Shown piece by piece: positions 24,784 through 40,451 of a stretch of 64,000 nucleotides of DNA. Positions within the stretch are counted from its first letter, which is position 1. Each line of letters opens with the position of its first letter. Origin of the DNA: Rhodoferax sp. U11-2br. GTDB taxonomy: Bacteria > Pseudomonadota > Gammaproteobacteria > Burkholderiales > Burkholderiaceae_C. The notes beneath the pieces were generated by a model. The model searched no databases, was not told the DNA's origin, and saw only the letters and a list, made by a program, of their open reading frames with translations. The translations under genes and the position numbers were made by a program. The DNA lies in the NCBI RefSeq assembly GCF_018619435.1, contig NZ_JAHFZF010000003.1:124001-188000 (forward strand), in the 5' to 3' direction.

Positions 24784-25859
24784 CACACGGGTTCCATTCG
24801 CACGTCGGCAGTTAGCTCCTGGCGTTTGATGGGCAACAGATACAGTTTGCCGAAAACCAGGACAGCCCGCGACATGAACCAAGCCTGCTTGAGTTTTCCG
24901 ACGAATCCACCTTGTTTCTTGGCCAAGTCATTGGCCTTGGAGATGGTGAACAGTTTGGTAAGCCCCGCGCGAAATTTCGGGTTGTCGGTATCCAGGGCAA
25001 TGGGAAAGACCTGCCGGGTGATTTGTGTGGTGATGTCAAACACCGCGTAGTCATACGTTGCAGAGTCCAGGCCCATGGCTTCGTGCAACATGGGGCGGGT
25101 GTGGTCACGCACATACATGGTGGCATAAACGGCCAACAGGAAAAAGCGGATCCACAACACATTGCCACCCCGCAGCAGGTGTGGATTGGCGCGGATGATC
25201 AGTGCAAATGACTCGCCGTGACGAAACTCATCGTTGCACCAACGCTCGAACCAGCGAAAGATCGGATGAAAGCGTTTGTCCGGATGGCGTTCCAGATGAC
25301 GAAAGATGGTGATGTACCTGGCGTACCCAATTTTTTCCGACAAGTAGGTGGCGTACAGGATGTATTTGGGTTTGAAAAAGGTGTAGGCCTTCTCGCGCTT
25401 CAAACTTCCCAAATCGATGCCAAGGTCAAAGTCGCGCAAGGACTGATTGATGAATCCAGCGTGACGGGCCTCGTCACGGGCCATATACGCCATCAGTTGT
25501 TTCAGATCCGGGTTGGAGATGTTTTTACGGATCTCGTTGTACAGGATACAACCCGAGTACTCTGATGTGAGTGAACTCACCAGAAAGTCAATGAACTCCT
25601 GACGCATCTCCTTGGAGAGTTGAGTCATCGATTGCGCCACCTCATCGGCGAAGCTGGCATCACGTTGAAAGTGGTCGTGGTTGTTGTCCCCCTCGTACTC
25701 ACGCATCATGATGTCCCACTCTTTGCGCAGCGGTTCAATATTGATGCGGTTGATCGCAGCAAAGTCGGTGGTGTAGAAACGCGGACTCAGCATGCTGCTT
25801 TGCACCGCCTTGTCGTTCGCATCTTTCGCTGTTTCGATACGTTGCACGAGTGTGTTCAT
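24780..25859 (-). CDS. acsF: Mg-protoporphyrin IX monomethyl ester oxidative cyclase, aerobic (AcsF)
   Basis: A 359-residue di-iron enzyme that forms ring E of chlorophylls with O2. Iron-binding motifs are visible as [18 protein letters not shown] and NDEFRHGE. The oxygen-independent enzyme BchE was not found in this window, so ring E formation here may depend on oxygen unless bchE lies elsewhere. The gene follows puhC by 18 bases and is joined to puhE by a 4-base overlap. Confidence 0.97.
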   Translation of the reverse strand: MNTLVQRIETAKDANDKAVQSSMLSPRFYTTDFAAINRINIEPLRKEWDIMMREYEGDNNHDHFQRDASFADEVAQSMTQLSKEMRQEFIDFLVSSLTSEYSGCILYNEIRKNISNPDLKQLMAYMARDEARHAGFINQSLRDFDLGIDLGSLKREKAYTFFKPKYILYATYLSEKIGYARYITIFRHLERHPDKRFHPIFRWFERWCNDEFRHGESFALIIRANPHLLRGGNVLWIRFFLLAVYATMYVRDHTRPMLHEAMGLDSATYDYAVFDITTQITRQVFPIALDTDNPKFRAGLTKLFTISKANDLAKKQGGFVGKLKQAWFMSRAVLVFGKLYLLPIKRQELTADVRMEPVW

Positions 25860-25877
25860 AGAGCGTATGTTGGTTGA

Positions 25878-26324
25878 CTACGGATGCTTGAGATTTCGAA
25901 ATATAGCGGAGTTGACCGGTCCAAAGGACTCCAGATCGATGCGCTGTGAGGTACTGGGATCTAGCAGGGTGAGCCTGCCATCCGTGTGTTCAATCACCCG
26001 AAATGGTGCTTCCGGCCCCATGCCACGACGCTTTCTCTCTCGCGCGAGTGCGCGAAGGGTTCCACGTAAAAACCCTTGTTCGCCCTTGAATACCATCACT
26101 TCTTTGCTATCAAAACTATCAATTGCGACAATCTGTCCATCCGGTGTATCAGCGAACACCAGATCGCGTTGCCACAGTATTGGTGCATCCTCGACCGTCC
26201 ATGTCAGCCCCTGGTAGCGCGCAAAAGCCACCAGGCAAAGGACGAGACCCAGGAAAGCCAGCAAATACCCAATCGGTTTGCGAATGGGGGGCTTCATGTT
26301 TCCTGAAGGCATGGGGCCATTCAT
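25878..26324 (-). CDS. puhC: Photosynthetic complex assembly protein PuhC
   Basis: A 148-residue protein with one N-terminal membrane anchor (IGYLLAFLGLVLCLVAFAR) and a periplasmic domain containing DTPDGQIVAI and EQGFLRGTLRALARERKRRG, typical of PuhC. It is needed for normal RC-LH1 assembly in Rhodobacter. The start ATG 26324 overlaps the puhB stop as ATGA; a longer frame upstream would lie wholly inside puhB. Confidence 0.92.
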   Translation of the reverse strand: MNGPMPSGNMKPPIRKPIGYLLAFLGLVLCLVAFARYQGLTWTVEDAPILWQRDLVFADTPDGQIVAIDSFDSKEVMVFKGEQGFLRGTLRALARERKRRGMGPEAPFRVIEHTDGRLTLLDPSTSQRIDLESFGPVNSAIFRNLKHP

Positions 26325-26983
26325 GCGGGCAAACCTTCTTGTTGTTGCTCTGATTGGGTCGGCAATGGAACGCTTTGAGCCACGATCCGCTCTGTTGCCC
26401 GTTCTTGACTCCAGGCTGCCAGCAGGATCTTTCCAACGGCCTGGGCATCTGGGATGCAACGAAGCGCAGGTTCCGGTTGGGTCAAACGCCATGCACGGGC
26501 ATGTGGCCACAGATGCATCCAGGCGATGCGATCACTTGGGTAGAGACTCAAAGCGATATCGCCAGAGTTGCCATGAAAGTTCTTCAAAGAAGCTGACGCG
26601 ATACGTTTGTGGGGCAAGTTGAAGGTGAGTGTGAGAACCATGCCCACGCGCATCACAACCCGCTTGTCGGTGATGGTGTACACCGTGGTCTTGCTGGAAA
26701 ACCAAGCAACGGAACTCAGCAACACCAAGGCCACGGACCCAGTCAGAAAACTTTTAAAGAGGGAGATGGCTATCTCATGGTTGCCAGCATGGCTGTCCAT
26801 CAGGTAAACGAGTTGGACCGTCCACATGATCAGAAAATAGATCGCAATTTTGCGAACATGAAACGCATGTAATGCCAACTGCCGCCATTGCGGCGCTCCC
26901 TGCCAAAGCATTTTTTCGCCAGGAGGCAAGGGCTCGGGCAGCCCAGGGGCTGCCTCGAACTCATGCTCATGGGTTGCAATCAC
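26321..26983 (-). CDS. puhB: Reaction-centre assembly protein PuhB (PH-domain-like)
   Basis: A 220-residue membrane protein: LPPGEKMLWQGAPQW near the N-terminus, two or three hydrophobic spans (about 45-110), then a bacterial PH-like domain with TTVYTITDKRVVMRVG and the C-terminal RCIPDAQAVGKIL. PuhB aids reaction-centre assembly. The start is GTG 26983, overlapping the puhA stop as GTGA. Confidence 0.93.
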   Translation of the reverse strand: MIATHEHEFEAAPGLPEPLPPGEKMLWQGAPQWRQLALHAFHVRKIAIYFLIMWTVQLVYLMDSHAGNHEIAISLFKSFLTGSVALVLLSSVAWFSSKTTVYTITDKRVVMRVGMVLTLTFNLPHKRIASASLKNFHGNSGDIALSLYPSDRIAWMHLWPHARAWRLTQPEPALRCIPDAQAVGKILLAAWSQERATERIVAQSVPLPTQSEQQQEGLPA

Positions 26984-27744
26984 AGCAAAGGTTCCTGCCG
27001 GCTGGGATGGGCGTAAAGCAGGCCTGCGCCAAAATAGCCCATGATCTTTTCTTCTTCCAGGAGCGTGATTTGTTCCGGAACACGTGTCTTGGGAACATTG
27101 CCAAACTGGTAGGACATCAAGGCGTTCACATGAACCCCTTCTTTGTTGATCCGGGCGAAATTCATCGGGATCAAAACGCGAGCTTCAGACCCCTTCAGTG
27201 CAACTTCAATGTAGCGGAAGATGGATTCCGACTGGTCAACCCACATATCGCACACTTGACCTGCACTTTCCTTGTCCGCGCCAATCACCTGGAGGCCGCG
27301 AGGATCAATGTTCTGTTTGGCAACGTTGTAGTCCTTGGCAACCCGCAAAGGAACAATTTTGGGTGCGCCTTCGTAAGTGAGATCAGGCTCATCAGCGCGC
27401 ATGGCCCATGCACCAGGACCCACACCGGCGAGCAGAGGGTCACCTTTTGGCACGATGTTGCCACCGCTCCATGGGTTGTTGCCGGGTTCAAAGGAGAACC
27501 CGCCATCGGGCCGGTCCGGGTTCGGTGCGACCATGTCGGGGCCATGGCGCATTTTGTAGGTCTTGGGCTGTACCAAGGGCCAGCCTGTGGTCACCGGGCC
27601 ATTGACGCGACCCGGGTCCATTGGATAACCCTCGCGGTGCGCCTCTCGTTGCAGGTAATAAATCAGGCCGGCAAAAAATGCCCAAAAAACGTAAAGCACG
27701 AGCTGTGCTACGTCGAAAGATTGTGTGAAACCACCAATTTCCAT
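26980..27744 (-). CDS. puhA: Photosynthetic reaction centre H subunit
   Basis: A 254-residue protein with one N-terminal membrane helix (LVLYVFWAFFAGLIYYLQ) and a cytoplasmic PRC-barrel domain that caps PufL and PufM and shapes the QB proton path. Family stretches: REAHREGYPMDP, KTYKMRHGPDMVAPN, and the C-terminal EEKIMGYFGAGLLYAHP. Start chosen at ATG 27744 (MEIGGFTQSFD), with GGAG in front, rather than the upstream in-frame ATG. Confidence 0.97.
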   Translation of the reverse strand: MEIGGFTQSFDVAQLVLYVFWAFFAGLIYYLQREAHREGYPMDPGRVNGPVTTGWPLVQPKTYKMRHGPDMVAPNPDRPDGGFSFEPGNNPWSGGNIVPKGDPLLAGVGPGAWAMRADEPDLTYEGAPKIVPLRVAKDYNVAKQNIDPRGLQVIGADKESAGQVCDMWVDQSESIFRYIEVALKGSEARVLIPMNFARINKEGVHVNALMSYQFGNVPKTRVPEQITLLEEEKIMGYFGAGLLYAHPSRQEPLL

Positions 27745-27764
27745 GGTCAACTCCTTCAAAAAAT

Positions 27765-29192
27765 CTACTGAATAACAGGGGCGATCCGAACATTGTTTGT
27801 GGCGCGGATGCCGTGTCTGACCAAGGGGCCAACGGCAATGAGCGTGACAAACAACAAGAGCATTTCAACGTGGTAAACCACGCTGTAACCAACCGACGGC
27901 ACCGCAAAGGCGGCGCCAAAAGCGCCACCAGCAGTCAACTGCGTCACCAGGTCGCGCAACGCACCACCAAAAAACATGGCCAGTCCCGCAGCGGTCGACT
28001 GCACAGCACCCCAAGCCCCGAGTGCCAAGCCCACATAACCACCACCATCCAGGCGCATGGCTGTGAACAATGTACCAACGGCAAACAGTCCGCCACCCAG
28101 GCCGATGCCCAGAGCGCCAAGGCGAAACAACCACCCAGCCTCAAGCGGTGCAGAAAAGATGACGGCAGAAAACGCCGGGATGCCAATCATGGCGCCACCC
28201 GCCGCCAGCAGCAAAGGATCCATGCCCCGGGCCAGTTGGCGACCAGCCAGCAAAAAGCCCATCAAGCCGCCGCCGGCAAGCATCGCGGTCAGGGCGCTTG
28301 TCGCACCCACACTCAAATGCAAGATCTCACCGCCGTAAGGCTCCAGCACAATATCCTGCATGTTGAACGCCATGGTTCCCAGACCCGTGGTCCACAAAAA
28401 ACGCCGTGCGTTGGGCAAATTGATGAAATGCGTCCATACCTCTTTGAACGGAGGTTTTGGTGTCTGTTTTCGTGCCGCAGCACGTTGTGGATTGCGAGCT
28501 TCTTGTTTCCACAGGGCAAATGCGTTCAGGATCAAGACAACCATGGCTGTTCCCTGAACAACTTGAACCAGACGTTGGGCACTGAAGTCAGTCAGCAGGA
28601 CGCTGAAAACCAGACTGCCGCCCACGGCGCCCACCAGCAGCATGATGTACATCAAGGCGACGACCCTAGGGCGCGTTTCTTCACTGGCCTGATCCGTGGC
28701 AAGTGCCAGCCCAGCGGTTTGGGATGTTTGTAATCCAGCTCCAACCATCAAAAAGGCCATGGCCGCGACGCCTTGCGCCAGCCAGGGTGGCAGAGGCCGC
28801 TCTCCCTGACCGGTCAGCGCCAACAGGGCAAAGGGCATAAAGGCCAACCCGAGAAACTGGACGAGTGTCCCCCCCCACATAAAAGGAACACGTTTCCAGC
28901 CAAAAGCAGATTGGTGTGTATCTGATTGGTAGCCCGTCACCGCGCGGAATGGTGCTACCAGAAGAGGAAGCGCCAGCATCAGTGACACCAAGGATGCTGC
29001 TACACCCAATTCAACAATCATGACGCGGTTGAGCGTACCAATCAGGAGCGCCGTGGTGATGCCCATCGTGACTTTGAATAACGACAAACGCAAAAGCCGA
29101 GACAGAGGCAAACCTGCACTGGCCACATCCGCAAAGGGCAGCCACTGCGCAGGAATACTCTTGGCAAGACGTTTGAACGTTGCAGCTCTCAC
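27765..29192 (-). CDS. lhaA: LH1 assembly factor LhaA (BCD family)
   Basis: A 475-residue, about 12-span paralogue of PucC. Landmarks are PFADVASAGLPLSRLLRLSLFK, IGTLNRVMIVELGV, GWKRVPFMWGGT and MQDIVLEPYGGEILHLSV. Position between bchM and puhA is the classic lhaA position, and LhaA delivers pigment during LH1 assembly. Start chosen at GTG 29192, which overlaps the bchM stop as GTGA; the longer open frame upstream lies within bchM. Confidence 0.92.
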   Translation of the reverse strand: MRAATFKRLAKSIPAQWLPFADVASAGLPLSRLLRLSLFKVTMGITTALLIGTLNRVMIVELGVAASLVSLMLALPLLVAPFRAVTGYQSDTHQSAFGWKRVPFMWGGTLVQFLGLAFMPFALLALTGQGERPLPPWLAQGVAAMAFLMVGAGLQTSQTAGLALATDQASEETRPRVVALMYIMLLVGAVGGSLVFSVLLTDFSAQRLVQVVQGTAMVVLILNAFALWKQEARNPQRAAARKQTPKPPFKEVWTHFINLPNARRFLWTTGLGTMAFNMQDIVLEPYGGEILHLSVGATSALTAMLAGGGLMGFLLAGRQLARGMDPLLLAAGGAMIGIPAFSAVIFSAPLEAGWLFRLGALGIGLGGGLFAVGTLFTAMRLDGGGYVGLALGAWGAVQSTAAGLAMFFGGALRDLVTQLTAGGAFGAAFAVPSVGYSVVYHVEMLLLFVTLIAVGPLVRHGIRATNNVRIAPVIQ

Positions 29193-29887
29193 GATGTCTG
29201 CCACTCCATCGCTTGAGATTGGTAAAAACCGCTGGAAATTCTCTGGGTCCGACCCCGGTTCCACTGAGCCAGCGAAGCATGCTGGGCCATCAAGCTGGCA
29301 ATTTTTTCTTCGGCCATCGGTTCTAACCACGGGGCGCGGTTGCCGCGAGGAAAAATGCGCCCAACCGCAATCATGAATGCCAGCAGCGGCGTGCGTGGTG
29401 CAAAGGTGAACAAAATGGAGGACGAGGTCCGCTCGGCCAGTTTGGCCAAAGCACTGACGGCATCTTCGGTTTGGTAATGAATGATGGAGTCCATCGCGAC
29501 CACATGATCGAACTTACCGAGAGCTGCGTCAAGCATGTCGCCGCTGCGAAAATCAATGCGACTGGCGACATCTGGAGGCAAGCGGTTGCGTGCGAGTTCA
29601 ACCAAGGTGGGTGACAGATCTATCGCCACAACTTCGGCGCCTCGACGTGCTGCCTCTACCGACAGTGCGCCAGTACCACAGCCTGCGTCCAGGATGCGTT
29701 TGCCGTGAAGATCGGGCGGCAACCAGGAGAGCAGTGTTGCGCGCATGTTGTCCCGTCCGGCGCGCACCGTCGCCCGCACCCGCCCCAGGGGTGCGTCCGA
29801 TGTCAACTTTTCCCAGGCTGCTGCGGCGGTTCGATCGAAGTAGTTTTCAATCTGACCACGCCGCTCCTGGTAGGTGTTTTCGTTCAT
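29189..29887 (-). CDS. bchM: Mg-protoporphyrin IX methyltransferase
   Basis: A 232-residue SAM-dependent methyltransferase that esterifies the C13 propionate of Mg-protoporphyrin. SAM-binding motif ILDAGCGTGALSVEAARRG, then VVAIDLSPTLVELAR, and VVAMDSIIHYQ, are typical. It lies 9 bases after bchL, next to bchH in one operon, which fits the known BchH-BchM substrate hand-over. Confidence 0.96.
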   Translation of the reverse strand: MNENTYQERRGQIENYFDRTAAAAWEKLTSDAPLGRVRATVRAGRDNMRATLLSWLPPDLHGKRILDAGCGTGALSVEAARRGAEVVAIDLSPTLVELARNRLPPDVASRIDFRSGDMLDAALGKFDHVVAMDSIIHYQTEDAVSALAKLAERTSSSILFTFAPRTPLLAFMIAVGRIFPRGNRAPWLEPMAEEKIASLMAQHASLAQWNRGRTQRISSGFYQSQAMEWQTS

Positions 29888-29896
29888 GCGGTGGCC

Positions 29897-34600
<4,704 letters not shown>

Positions 34601-34629
<29 letters not shown>

Positions 34630-36169
34630 ATAACGTCTCCACGGTGATGGTGCTCAGGCCTTGTTCCAACGCATACCGTTCCGTATTTCTGCGGGCTTTG
34701 CCTCGCACAAAAAAAGGTATTTTTCCCAGCTCTTTCTCGGCCTCGGTGCTCCAAGTACTTGAGGCTGGTTGGGCTGTGATTGGCTTGGGCAATTCAGTCT
34801 GAGCAACTTCTCTCAAGGCAGTCACTGGCGTCTCGGCCACACGGCTGGAACCCAAGTGTGATGGTGCAGCTCCATCGTGGAACTCAAAATCCTCACGGAA
34901 CATGCCCAGCAGGTGCTCTTCCAGGCCCATCATCAGTGGATGCACCCACGTGTCGAACAAGACGTTGGCGCCCTCGAAACCCATCTGAGGGGCATAACGG
35001 GCAGGAAAGTCCTGGATGTGTACTGGGGCCGAGATCACTGCACAGGGGATATTGAGCCGCTTGGCAATGTGTCGCTCCATCTGTGTACCCAGGATCAGTT
35101 CTGGGTGAAGATGCTTGATCTGTTCTTCAACGGCCAGATAGTCATCGGTGATCAGTGGCTCAACCTGGTACTTTTTGGCTGCCTCGCGCACTTCGCGGGC
35201 AAATTCCCGGCTGTACGTTCCGATGCCGACCACTTCAAACCCCATCTCTTCGCTGGCGAACCGGGCTGCAGCCACCACATGTGTGGCATCGCCGAACAGG
35301 AACACGCGCTTGCCGGTCAAGTAGGTTGAGTCGACAGATCGGGAGTACCAAACGGAGTGCATGTCATCTTCAAGCCCTGCCGGAATGGGCAGTTCGGACA
35401 GACTGGTAACTTCCCGGATGAACTCGCGTGTGGCACTCACACCAATTGGTATGGTTCGGGTGTAGGGTTGGTTGAACTGGCGTTCCAACCACTGCGCCGT
35501 TGTGTTGGCGATTTCGGGATAAAGAACAACATTGAAGTCCGCTTGCGCCAGCTTGCGAATATCCTCAACCGAGGCGTTTAACGGTGCAATCACCTTGACT
35601 TCTATACCCAAGGCCTGCAAAAGCAGGGAGATCTCGCGTACGTCGTCGCGATGCCGAAATCCCAGTGCCGTAGGTCCCAAAATGTTGCAACTGGGCTTGT
35701 GGGGAGCCGCAGACAGGTCCTTATCGGCTGGCTTGACCAGATTTCGGACAAGTTGGTAGAAGGTCTCGGATGCTCCCCAGTTTTCCTTGCGCTGGTAAGC
35801 GGGTAACTCAAGCGGAATCACCGGTACGGGCAAATTCAGAGCTCTGGCCAAGCCGCCCGGGTCGTCTTGGATCAACTCTGCCGTGCAGGAAGATCCCACC
35901 AGTACCGCCTGTGGCTGAAAGCGGTCAAATGCGTTGGCGACAGCTTCCTTGAAAAGCTGCGCTGTGTCACCACCCAGATCCCTCGCCTGAAAAGTGCTGT
36001 AGGTGACCGGTGGGCGCCTGGGTAGGCGCTCAATCATGGTGAACAAGAGATCTGCGTAGGTATCTCCTTGTGGTGCATGTAATACGTAGTGAACGTTGGT
36101 CATGGCCGTAGCCACTCGCATGGCGCCCACATGGGGTGGGCCTTCATAAGTCCAGAGCGTGAGCTGCAT
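34601..36169 (-). CDS. bchB: Dark-operative protochlorophyllide reductase subunit B
   Basis: A 522-residue catalytic subunit that with BchN reduces ring D of protochlorophyllide without light. Start chosen at ATG 36169 because BchB begins [20 protein letters not shown]; the open frame continues upstream into bchN but without family similarity. [16 protein letters not shown] and the C-terminal helper domain ([19 protein letters not shown]) are typical. It follows bchN after 11 bases. Confidence 0.97.
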
Positions 36170-36180
36170 TGACGTGATGT

Positions 36181-37994
<1,814 letters not shown>

Positions 37995-38023
37995 GTGCTC
38001 TGATGAAAGAACTTCAAGCGGTC

Positions 38024-38052
38024 ACTGTAGCTGGTGCTGTGTAAAGTGTCAA
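38024..38052 (-). promoter_or_regulatory. Promoter of the bchF-to-crtB operon
   Basis: On the minus strand, TTGACA (38052-38047), 17 bases, TACAGT (38029-38024). Transcription would start near 38017, leaving a leader of about 22 bases before bchF. The -35 box lies within the PpsR-like site at 38047-38064. Confidence 0.65.
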
Positions 38053-38064
38053 CATAACTTGACG
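38047..38064. promoter_or_regulatory. PpsR/CrtJ-like operator between bchF and aerR
   Basis: TGT-N12-ACG on the plus strand, one base from the TGT-N12-ACA consensus. On the minus strand its right half forms the bchF -35 box, the same design as at crtE, bchC and bchG. It could also affect the divergent aerR-ppsR unit and so give autoregulation. Confidence 0.6.
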
Positions 38065-38233
38065 TATTATTTTTTTTACATTGATGGGGTTTCCCAGTAA
38101 AATGTTTCTATAGACACAGTTAAGACTTTCCAGGTTGAAACTGCTGGCGTAGCTATGTGTGAGAGTCTCGCCCATCCACTTCCTTTAGAGAGAGCGTGGT
38201 GGTTGCGGTGTGGGCCTGTTTCAGCAGGAAAAT
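38065..38233. other. aerR upstream region
   Basis: A+T-rich leader with a run of T at 38070-38077 and no promoter I can place with confidence. GTG 38210 is an alternative in-frame start of the aerR-like gene. No other gene is visible. Confidence 0.4.
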
Positions 38234-38932
38234 ATGTCTTTAATTCGGGCTAGCGCAGGCCTTGGCGTTTTTGGCCTTCGCGATATAGAAATTTTGGCTG
38301 AGGCGTGTATATGCCAGTATGGTGCAGCACTTGCTAAGGTTCATGCTTGGCTTGGCGCAGGTGTTGATATTGAGGATATCTACTTGGATGGGCTAGCTGC
38401 TGCTGCTCGCCTTCTGGGTGAGTGGTGGTTGTCTGATCGGATTGACTTTGTGAAGGTCACAATAGGCGTTCACTGTCTTCAACAGATTCTGTATGAGCTT
38501 AGCCCTCAATTCTTACAGCGAGCTAACCAGAAGTTCAACGGTTATCGGGCGATTTTCTTTTCCACGCCCAATTCTCAGCATGGTTTTGGCTCGGTCATGG
38601 TGGCTGAGTTTTTCCGGCGTGAAGGATGGAAAGTGTCGAACGTTGCACCGGAATCAGAGTCTGACGTGGTGAGAGAATTGACCCAACAGTGGTTTGAAGT
38701 GGTCGGTTTTTCGGTCTGTTCTGACCGAGGATGGCCTGCATTGAAATCACTTATCTTAAAAGCCAGACAGGTCTCGCTCAATCCCAATGTCCAGATCATG
38801 ATTGGTGGTCCTATGGTGGACTTGAACCCTGATTTGGCGGCAGTTTTGGGTGCTGACTTGATTGGCGGTGACGCGCGCGTGTCGCAGCGACTTGCTCGGC
38901 AGAACATCAAAAGGTTAGAGCTGGCAGCGTGA
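38234..38932 (+). CDS. aerR: AerR-type B12-binding photosynthesis regulator
   Basis: A 232-residue relative of the ppaA-like protein at 3.9 kb, and the usual upstream neighbour of ppsR/crtJ. The helical cap segment LGEWWLSDRIDFVKVTIG and the B12 motif NSQHGFG (His at residue 116 from this start) match AerR, whose cobalamin-bound form modulates CrtJ. Start chosen at ATG 38234, with AGGAA in front; GTG 38210 adds 8 residues and is possible, which is notable because AerR is reported to exist in long and short forms in Rhodobacter capsulatus. Confidence 0.88.
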   Translation: MSLIRASAGLGVFGLRDIEILAEACICQYGAALAKVHAWLGAGVDIEDIYLDGLAAAARLLGEWWLSDRIDFVKVTIGVHCLQQILYELSPQFLQRANQKFNGYRAIFFSTPNSQHGFGSVMVAEFFRREGWKVSNVAPESESDVVRELTQQWFEVVGFSVCSDRGWPALKSLILKARQVSLNPNVQIMIGGPMVDLNPDLAAVLGADLIGGDARVSQRLARQNIKRLELAA

Positions 38933-38990
38933 ACTATGTGTGTGACTGAAGTATCTGAGTCGACGAATTCAACCTCATCAAGACGTCCCA

Positions 38991-40385
38991 ATGAAGCTCG
39001 GTAACTTGTCAGGAGAGGCTTTTGATCGGCTGGTGCGCGTGGCCTTTGATGTCGCATTGATCGTTGATAAAGACGGTGTGATCGAGGACATATCTGTCCG
39101 CAAATCGGAATTGCTTGCATTGGGATGCCAGTCTTGGGTGGGGCGTTCTTGGAGCAGTGTCGTGACCAGCGAAAGCCGAGGCAAGATTCTGGAAATGCTT
39201 GCTTCGTGCAGTGCCAGTGAAGAATTGCGTTGGCGCCATGTGAACCATGGCATTGGCGGCGGCACGGATCTGCCAATGCAGTATGCGGTGATGAGTCTGG
39301 GCGACGATGGTCGGGTTTTGGCGCTGGGGCGCGATATGGAGGCCATTGCGATTCTTCAGCGACGATTGATTGAAACCCAGCAGTCTATTGAGCGGGACTA
39401 TCTGAGGCTTCGGCACATTGAGACCAAATACCGCATCCTCTTTGAAACGGGCAACGAGGCGGTCTTGTTGGTGGATGGTCTGAGCTTCCGAGTTTTGGAT
39501 GCGAACTCCAGTGCACAGGTTTTTGTGAAGGACAGCAACAAGAAGCTGGTTGGTCGCGATATCACCGAGTGTTTTGAGACGGTTTACAGGGATGAGATTC
39601 AGTCGCTGCTGCGCATGGCGCATGCCACGGGACGCATCGAGATGTGTCGTGCCAGATTTGTCGGTGCCACAGGCGATTGCACGGTCTCTGCTTCTGTCTT
39701 CCGGCAGGAAAGTGGGCCACATTTTTTGATGCGTCTGTTGCCTCATGGCATGGTTGCCAAGCCAGCATCGGCGGCGGACCAGCAACTGCTCTTCAGTGAG
39801 GCGCTTGAACATTCCCCTGACGGGTTTGTTCTGACTGACAGAGCGGGGATTATCAAGTCTGCCAACGCAGAATTGATGACCATGCTGGGTGTGACTGCTT
39901 TGTCGCAGTTGGCCGGCCAACCTCTGGAGAACTGGCTGGTGCGTGGCGGGGTTGATTGGGGCGTGTTGCTGACGAACTTGCGCTCACAAACACTTGTGAA
40001 GAATTTTTCCACTGAACTGCGTGTCATGGCGGGTTCAACTGTTGCTGTGGAGATCTCTGCGCTGACTCTTAATACCGATCAGGCCTACTACGCTTTTTAC
40101 ATTCGCGATGTTGAGCGGATCCGCGTCAAGGAAACGCCTGTCACCAATGGCATGGTGAGTTCTGTTGCTGAGCTGTCCAAACTGGTGGGGCGCATGCCAA
40201 TGAAGGACATTGTGGGTGAAACGGTGGACATGATCGAAAAGATGTGTATCCAGTCTGCGCTCGAGTTGACCAAGAATAATCGCGCATCTGCGGCAGAAAT
40301 GCTGGGGCTGTCCCGGCAAAGTCTTTATGTCAAGTTACGACGGTTTGAGATGGTCAGTGACATGGAGGTCAACAGCATTCACTGA
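38991..40385 (+). CDS. ppsR: Photosynthesis transcription regulator PpsR/CrtJ
   Basis: A 464-residue regulator with PAS domains (about 15-125, 145-250 and 265-375) and a Fis-type helix-turn-helix at the end (NNRASAAEMLGLSRQSLYVKLRRF). It binds TGT-N12-ACA sites such as those before crtE, bchC, bchG and bchI. The redox Cys next to the DNA-binding helix is kept (EKMCIQSALEL, Cys419); Cys also occurs at 194, 219 and 230, and none falls near position 251. It is 58 bases after aerR and 66 before bchG. Confidence 0.95.
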   Translation: MKLGNLSGEAFDRLVRVAFDVALIVDKDGVIEDISVRKSELLALGCQSWVGRSWSSVVTSESRGKILEMLASCSASEELRWRHVNHGIGGGTDLPMQYAVMSLGDDGRVLALGRDMEAIAILQRRLIETQQSIERDYLRLRHIETKYRILFETGNEAVLLVDGLSFRVLDANSSAQVFVKDSNKKLVGRDITECFETVYRDEIQSLLRMAHATGRIEMCRARFVGATGDCTVSASVFRQESGPHFLMRLLPHGMVAKPASAADQQLLFSEALEHSPDGFVLTDRAGIIKSANAELMTMLGVTALSQLAGQPLENWLVRGGVDWGVLLTNLRSQTLVKNFSTELRVMAGSTVAVEISALTLNTDQAYYAFYIRDVERIRVKETPVTNGMVSSVAELSKLVGRMPMKDIVGETVDMIEKMCIQSALELTKNNRASAAEMLGLSRQSLYVKLRRFEMVSDMEVNSIH

Positions 40386-40405
40386 TTGATATTTGACAAC
40401 TAAAG

Positions 40406-40423
40406 TGTAAGTATTAGTTGACA
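40406..40423. promoter_or_regulatory. PpsR/CrtJ operator upstream of bchG
   Basis: Exact TGT-N12-ACA palindrome, TGTAAGTATTAGTTGACA, very close to the crtE and bchC sites (TGTAA...GTTGACA). Its right half is TTGACA, a likely -35 box. Confidence 0.82.
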
Positions 40424-40445
40424 TCTTTTGCGTCTGGGTCAAAAT
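40418..40445 (+). promoter_or_regulatory. bchG promoter, start point predicted at the bchG ATG
   Basis: TTGACA (40418-40423), 16 bases, CAAAAT (40440-40445). The -10 box is weak. Transcription would start at about 40452, the A of the bchG start codon, and no Shine-Dalgarno sequence is seen, so bchG may have a leaderless mRNA like bchC. Confidence 0.5.
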
Positions 40446-40451
40446 CTTCAG

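Noticed and set aside
38038..38054. TGT-N11-ACA sequence beside the bchF operator
   Set aside because: The spacer is 11 rather than 12 bases, so it does not fit the PpsR pattern; the adjacent TGT-N12-ACG site is the better candidate.
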